From Gemmatimonadota bacterium (GTDB lineage Bacteria; ARS69), in assembly GCA_020431545.1 (NCBI GenBank), contig JAGQIB010000108.1, positions 1-9,335 on the forward strand: a DNA stretch of 9,335 nucleotides. Direction: 5' to 3'. This document shows positions 6,371-9,335 of this stretch, one piece after another. Every line of letters begins with the position of its first letter. Within the stretch, counting starts at the first letter, position 1. The notes under the pieces were generated by a model. The model did no database searches, was not told the DNA's origin, and saw nothing but the letters and a program-made list of their open reading frames with translations. The position numbers and the translations under genes were made by a program.

Positions 6371-7287
6371 CAACCGCGCTTGCGAACGGACATCAGGTAG
6401 CCCGACACCAGGATGACGGCGAGCGGAGCGGCCCACCAGAGGCGGGGGCGGCGGGGCTCATCCGGCGTGAACGAGCTCGCGGAGATCCAGTGACGATAAT
6501 CCACGGTGCCGCGACCGAGTCGGGTCTTGCCCTCGTCGTTGCCGTCGGTGATCACGCTGATGTCGGCCGGATACGGAGAGGCCTCCATCTCCGCCGTGAC
6601 TTCCCAGCCCCAGTCGTTCCAGGTGGCGTCGATATCGTTGCGGCTATCGTTCACGATCGCGAGCACGTTCGCGAAGATACGGTTCGTGTGTTGCTCGGAA
6701 CCGCCGATGACCGGCTGCGACTCCTTCCCGGAGATCGCGATCGCGCGCGGCTTGTTGTTCGAGAGCTCGTTGTTCCAGATCTGCGGGGAAGACGCGTACG
6801 CCATGATGCCGAACGTGCGGCACTCCTCGATCACGTTGTGTTCGATCAGCGCGTTCTCGCTGTTCCGGAGATTGATGCCCCAGCCGAAGTCCTTGATCAC
6901 GTTGCCGCGGATCGTGGGGCTCGCATTCTCCACGTAGATCGCGGAACCCGCGATCTCGCCGCGCTCGAACGCGAATCCTTCCACGACCGTGGAGCGATCG
7001 CCCTCCATGATCTCGAGCACCCGGTCGCTGAGCGCGTCTTCTCCGAGATCGGCGCCCTTGATCACGGTGGAGTCGGGACCCGCCGCGGATACGAGCCGGA
7101 CCCCGGGCTTCATGCGGATCGCCTCCATGTAGCGACCGGGAGCGACCACCACCGTGTCTCCGGCCTGGGCCGCCGACACTCCCGCCTGGATGGAGACGTG
7201 CTCGGCCGGCACGTGAATCGTGGCGGCCGGGGCGGCGACCGCCAGCCCCAGGATCGACGTGAAGAGAATCGGGGTCGCGATGCGCAC
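6370..7287 (-). CDS. Secreted right-handed beta-helix protein (NosD/DUF1565-like) with C-terminal membrane anchor
   Basis: 305 residues. Residues 1-22 form a signal peptide, with likely cleavage after AAPAA before T23. Residues 23-75 (TIHVPAEHVSIQAGVSAA…GDTVVVAPGRYMEAI) are the classic entry to pectate-lyase-like beta-helices. Residues 75-215 contain repeated coils such as SPTIRGNVI, NALIEHNVIEEC and SPQIWNNELSNN, with the Asn ladders usual in such folds. Residues 220-267 (ATWNDWG…GTVDYRHW) form a closing segment common in this family. Residues 284-300 (WWAAPLAVILVSGYLMS) are a single membrane segment followed by RKRG, so the helix should face the periplasm or outside and be anchored in the cytoplasmic membrane. 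Beta-helix proteins of this type bind or process polysaccharides, but no lyase catalytic residues can be named. It is the middle gene of the operon. The GTG start is supported by a strong Shine-Dalgarno inside the preceding gene. Confidence 0.9.
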   Translation of the reverse strand: MRIATPILFTSILGLAVAAPAATIHVPAEHVSIQAGVSAAQAGDTVVVAPGRYMEAIRMKPGVRLVSAAGPDSTVIKGADLGEDALSDRVLEIMEGDRSTVVEGFAFERGEIAGSAIYVENASPTIRGNVIKDFGWGINLRNSENALIEHNVIEECRTFGIMAYASSPQIWNNELSNNKPRAIAISGKESQPVIGGSEQHTNRIFANVLAIVNDSRNDIDATWNDWGWEVTAEMEASPYPADISVITDGNDEGKTRLGRGTVDYRHWISASSFTPDEPRRPRLWWAAPLAVILVSGYLMSVRKRG

Positions 7288-7305
7288 GGGGAATCACTCC
7301 TCCTC
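7288..7305 (-). promoter_or_regulatory. Shine-Dalgarno of the beta-helix gene, embedded in the end of the GT-C gene
   Basis: GAGGAGGAG on the minus strand (7297-7305) encodes the final Glu-Glu-Glu of the upstream protein and lies 9 nt before the GTG at 7287. Stop and next start are separated by 6 nt. The strong site decides the GTG start and indicates co-translation from one mRNA. Confidence 0.7.
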
Positions 7306-9252
7306 GGAAGGGGCCTCGCCCGCGAGCATTCCGCGGGCCCGGTCCAGGTTCGTCCGGGCGTTGCGATGCCCGGGGTCGATCGCGAGCGTCCGCTCCCAGC
7401 ACTCGACGGCTTCGGGGAGCCGCCCCTCGCGCGCCAGAAGGACACCCAGATTGTTCCAGCCCTCGACGTGCGTCGAGTCGGCGCCGACGCATTCGCGGTA
7501 CGCGGCCTCGGCCTCGGCCGTGCGCCCCAGACGTTCGAGCACGACGCCCCGGTTGTAAAGCACCGGAACGTCGCGCAGGCCGGTTCGGACCGCATCCTCG
7601 TACGCCTGCGCCGCCTCCTCCAGGCGGCCCGCCCGCGTCAGGGCCTGGGCGTAGGACGCGAGATTGCGGCCATCGCCGGGATCGTGCGCGCGCTCCCGCT
7701 CGAACGCGGTGAGGGCGGACTCGAGATCCCCCTGCGTGGCGTACATCGTCCCGAGATTCAGGTAGCCGTCCGGGTAGCCCGGATCGGTCGCCAGCACCTT
7801 CCGCTGGTACTCGATCGCGAGCGGGAGGTTCCCGTCGTCCCGGTGGATGTTCGCGATCGACTGGTAGTACTGCGCCGGCGACGGCGTGTACGCGCGGGTC
7901 CACGGGTTGACGTTCACCGCCACACCCAGCGTGACGACCGCGGCGAGTGCGCCCCAGGCGGCCGGCCGGCGCGAAACGAGTGCCGCCCCGAGACGTCGCG
8001 CGCCTTCCAGCGCCAGCAGAATCAGGAGCGGACGCAGCGGGAGGCGATACCGCGCCGTGACGAAGAAGGGAATCACGCTCGCAGCGTAGACGAGCGCGTA
8101 GACCACCGCGACGCGACCGGGACCGCGATCACGCCACAGACCGATCGCGCCCACGACCGCGAGCGGCATGACCACGTAGAACAGCGCGAGCGACGGCAGC
8201 GCGAGCGGACCCCAGTCCCGCAGGAAGAGCCGGATGTCGCGGTTGTTCGAGAACTCGATGCCGCCGAGGAAGAACGTCGCCTTGCGGAAGGTCAGCCGCA
8301 GCGCATCCGCCGGGTGCGCGCGCCACCAGTCCAGCCCACGCTCGAACCAGTACGCCGAGACCTCCGAAGGACGAAGTTCCCGCCCGCGCGCCTCCTCCGC
8401 GAGACGGATCGCGTCCTCGTACCCCCCCCACCAGTCCACGCGCATGATCGAAGGCGCGGTCGCGGACCAGCCGTTCGCTTCCGGGTTGTTGCCGAGAAAG
8501 AAGTTGAGCCCCGCCTGCGACGCGACGAGCACGCGATCGTGACCGACGCGCCAGTTGACGAACGTGACCGGCAGCACGAGGAGGCAAGTGAAGACGGTGA
8601 GTGCGGCGGCCCGCGGCAGGCCGGCGGGGCGGAGTCGAAACGTCGCGCCGCGCCACCCGAGCGCGAGAACGGCGGCGACGGGCGCGAAGAGCAGGATGTT
8701 CGGCCGGGTGATCGCGAACGCCCCGAGAACGAGCCCCACGATGGCCCAGTCCCGAACTCTCCCGGACTCTCCGGCCCGGAGCAGCGTGAGGAGAAGCACC
8801 GTGGCCAGTGGGGCGAGCAACGACTCGAGCAGGAGATCCGCCTCGAAGTACCAGAGCAGACCATCCAGCGCCACGATCAGAGCCGCCAGGCCGGCCACCG
8901 CCGGCCGCCCCGGCAACAAGCGCCGGGCCACACGGTAGATCAGCCACGGCGTGATCGCGCCCAGCACGAGCTGGAACAACCGGATCGCCTCGAACGGCGG
9001 CGGATTTGCCCCGAACCACCGGTACGCGAGCCCCAGGAGGACGGGATAGAGCGGCGCCCGGAAGAACGGGAGCTGGGCGGCCCAGTCACCGCCGGCGATC
9101 TCGCGGGCCCAGAGATCGTGGTAGCCCTCGTCCATGACCGGATGGTCGAAGTACGGATTCGCCCGGATCTGGAGGAAGTAGACGAGGCGGAGGACGAGCC
9201 CGAGGGCGGTCGCGAGCCAGGGAAACCAGCGGGCGGTGAGGATCTTCGTCAC
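7294..9252 (-). CDS. GT-C family (PMT/ArnT-like) membrane glycosyltransferase with C-terminal TPR domain
   Basis: 652 residues; first gene of the operon. The N-terminal 450 residues are a polytopic membrane protein with about 10-12 hydrophobic segments (for example 11-28, 92-106, 117-130, 141-158, 168-186, 188-200, 215-230, 350-372, 380-398, 405-416, 430-447). The first external loop has the acidic pair D41-E42 (HPVMDEGYHDLW), the expected catalytic or metal site of GT-C enzymes. Also typical are FRAPLYPVLLGLAYRWFG (64-81), ITRPNILLF (181-189) and ARYRLPLRP (400-408). Such enzymes transfer a sugar from a polyprenyl-phosphate donor to a lipid, glycan or protein outside the membrane. Residues about 460-640 form roughly five TPRs (for example GYLNLGTMYATQGDLESALTA and WNNLGVLLAREGRLPEAVEC). 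The TPR side cannot be proved; a periplasmic location would match the lipoprotein partner's TPRs. GTG start with CGGAG at 9263-9267 (10-nt spacing). Donor and acceptor are unknown. Confidence 0.93.
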   Translation of the reverse strand: MTKILTARWFPWLATALGLVLRLVYFLQIRANPYFDHPVMDEGYHDLWAREIAGGDWAAQLPFFRAPLYPVLLGLAYRWFGANPPPFEAIRLFQLVLGAITPWLIYRVARRLLPGRPAVAGLAALIVALDGLLWYFEADLLLESLLAPLATVLLLTLLRAGESGRVRDWAIVGLVLGAFAITRPNILLFAPVAAVLALGWRGATFRLRPAGLPRAAALTVFTCLLVLPVTFVNWRVGHDRVLVASQAGLNFFLGNNPEANGWSATAPSIMRVDWWGGYEDAIRLAEEARGRELRPSEVSAYWFERGLDWWRAHPADALRLTFRKATFFLGGIEFSNNRDIRLFLRDWGPLALPSLALFYVVMPLAVVGAIGLWRDRGPGRVAVVYALVYAASVIPFFVTARYRLPLRPLLILLALEGARRLGAALVSRRPAAWGALAAVVTLGVAVNVNPWTRAYTPSPAQYYQSIANIHRDDGNLPLAIEYQRKVLATDPGYPDGYLNLGTMYATQGDLESALTAFERERAHDPGDGRNLASYAQALTRAGRLEEAAQAYEDAVRTGLRDVPVLYNRGVVLERLGRTAEAEAAYRECVGADSTHVEGWNNLGVLLAREGRLPEAVECWERTLAIDPGHRNARTNLDRARGMLAGEAPSEEE

Positions 9253-9335
9253 TCGATCAGGACTCCGGGGCGGGGCGAAGTCGCCCGGGGACGCGTTTTT
9301 ACCCCCACTGCCGGGGTGTTCGGACCCGGTGATGC
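9253..9335. other. Upstream region of the operon, partial, no gene seen
   Basis: These 83 bp are GC-rich apart from TTTTTA at 9296-9301 (TAAAAA on the minus strand), a poor -10 candidate without a matching -35. A GGGCG/CGCCC inverted repeat with a 4-nt loop lies at 9273-9286, within the probable leader of the GT-C mRNA and close to its Shine-Dalgarno. No start codon with coding potential is evident on either strand. Confidence 0.4.

Larger units (their letters stand above)
4052..9252 (-). other. Three-gene operon: GT-C/TPR, anchored beta-helix, AP-superfamily/TPR lipoprotein
   Basis: The three genes are on one strand with a 6-nt gap followed by a one-base stop/start overlap, so a single transcript is very likely. 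Every product is predicted to be membrane-bound or periplasmic and two carry TPR arrays, which supports a shared envelope function. The promoter must lie to the right of 9252, possibly beyond the window. Confidence 0.85.

Noticed and set aside
6371..6436. Upstream in-frame extension of the sulfatase-like protein (22 residues)
   Set aside because: It would overlap the beta-helix gene by 67 bp and put a non-hydrophobic leader in front of a clear lipoprotein signal; the ATG at 6370 is the natural coupled start.
9265..9300. Plus-strand GGGCG/CGCCC hairpin followed by TTTTT as an intrinsic terminator
   Set aside because: The T-run begins 9 nt after the stem, the stem is only 5 bp, and no plus-strand gene ends here.

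Overview
This is a GC-rich window with strong G/C preference at third codon positions. It holds five complete genes and one gene cut by the left edge. The exported Asp-box protein carries an N-terminal 'WYGQRAFPHALIP'-type segment, and the beta-helix protein ends in a 'WNDWG…GTVDYRHW' pattern. Both remind me of secreted proteins from Candidatus Eisenbacteria and related FCB/Gemmatimonadota-like lineages. That placement is an impression from recalled sequence style, not a search result. No rRNA, tRNA, CRISPR array, insertion sequence or phage gene is visible.

Layout. Positions 1-1087 (minus, running off the left edge) encode the N-terminal 362 residues of a secreted beta-propeller-type protein with Asp-box repeats. 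Upstream of it on the same strand (1220-2329) is a family 9 glycosyltransferase (ADP-heptose:LPS heptosyltransferase-like) with an unusual cysteine cluster at each end. A 194-bp divergent intergenic region (2330-2523) separates it from a plus-strand GAF-GGDEF diguanylate cyclase (2524-4044) with intact active site and inhibitory site. That gene converges, with only 7 bp between stop codons, on a tight three-gene minus-strand operon (9252 down to 4052). In transcription order the operon encodes a GT-C (PMT/ArnT-like) membrane glycosyltransferase fused to TPRs, a secreted right-handed beta-helix protein with a C-terminal membrane anchor, and a sulfatase-fold lipoprotein fused to TPRs. The intervals are 6 bp and then a one-base stop/start overlap (TGATG).

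How the genes may work together. All three operon products act at or outside the cytoplasmic membrane, and two carry long TPR arrays that could hold them in one complex. The AP-superfamily enzyme has Thr-Ala-Pro-Ser-His where a true sulfatase has Cys/Ser-X-Pro-X-Arg, so it is more likely a phospho-transferase or hydrolase than a sulfatase. The best reading is an uncharacterised envelope glycoconjugate-modification module: lipid-linked sugar transfer by the GT-C enzyme, phospho-group chemistry by the lipoprotein, and a beta-helix protein that binds or presents the polymer. The nearby GT9 enzyme also points to cell-surface polysaccharide work. The diguanylate cyclase could link that surface work to c-di-GMP signalling, but adjacency is the only evidence. 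Three of the five complete genes start with GTG.
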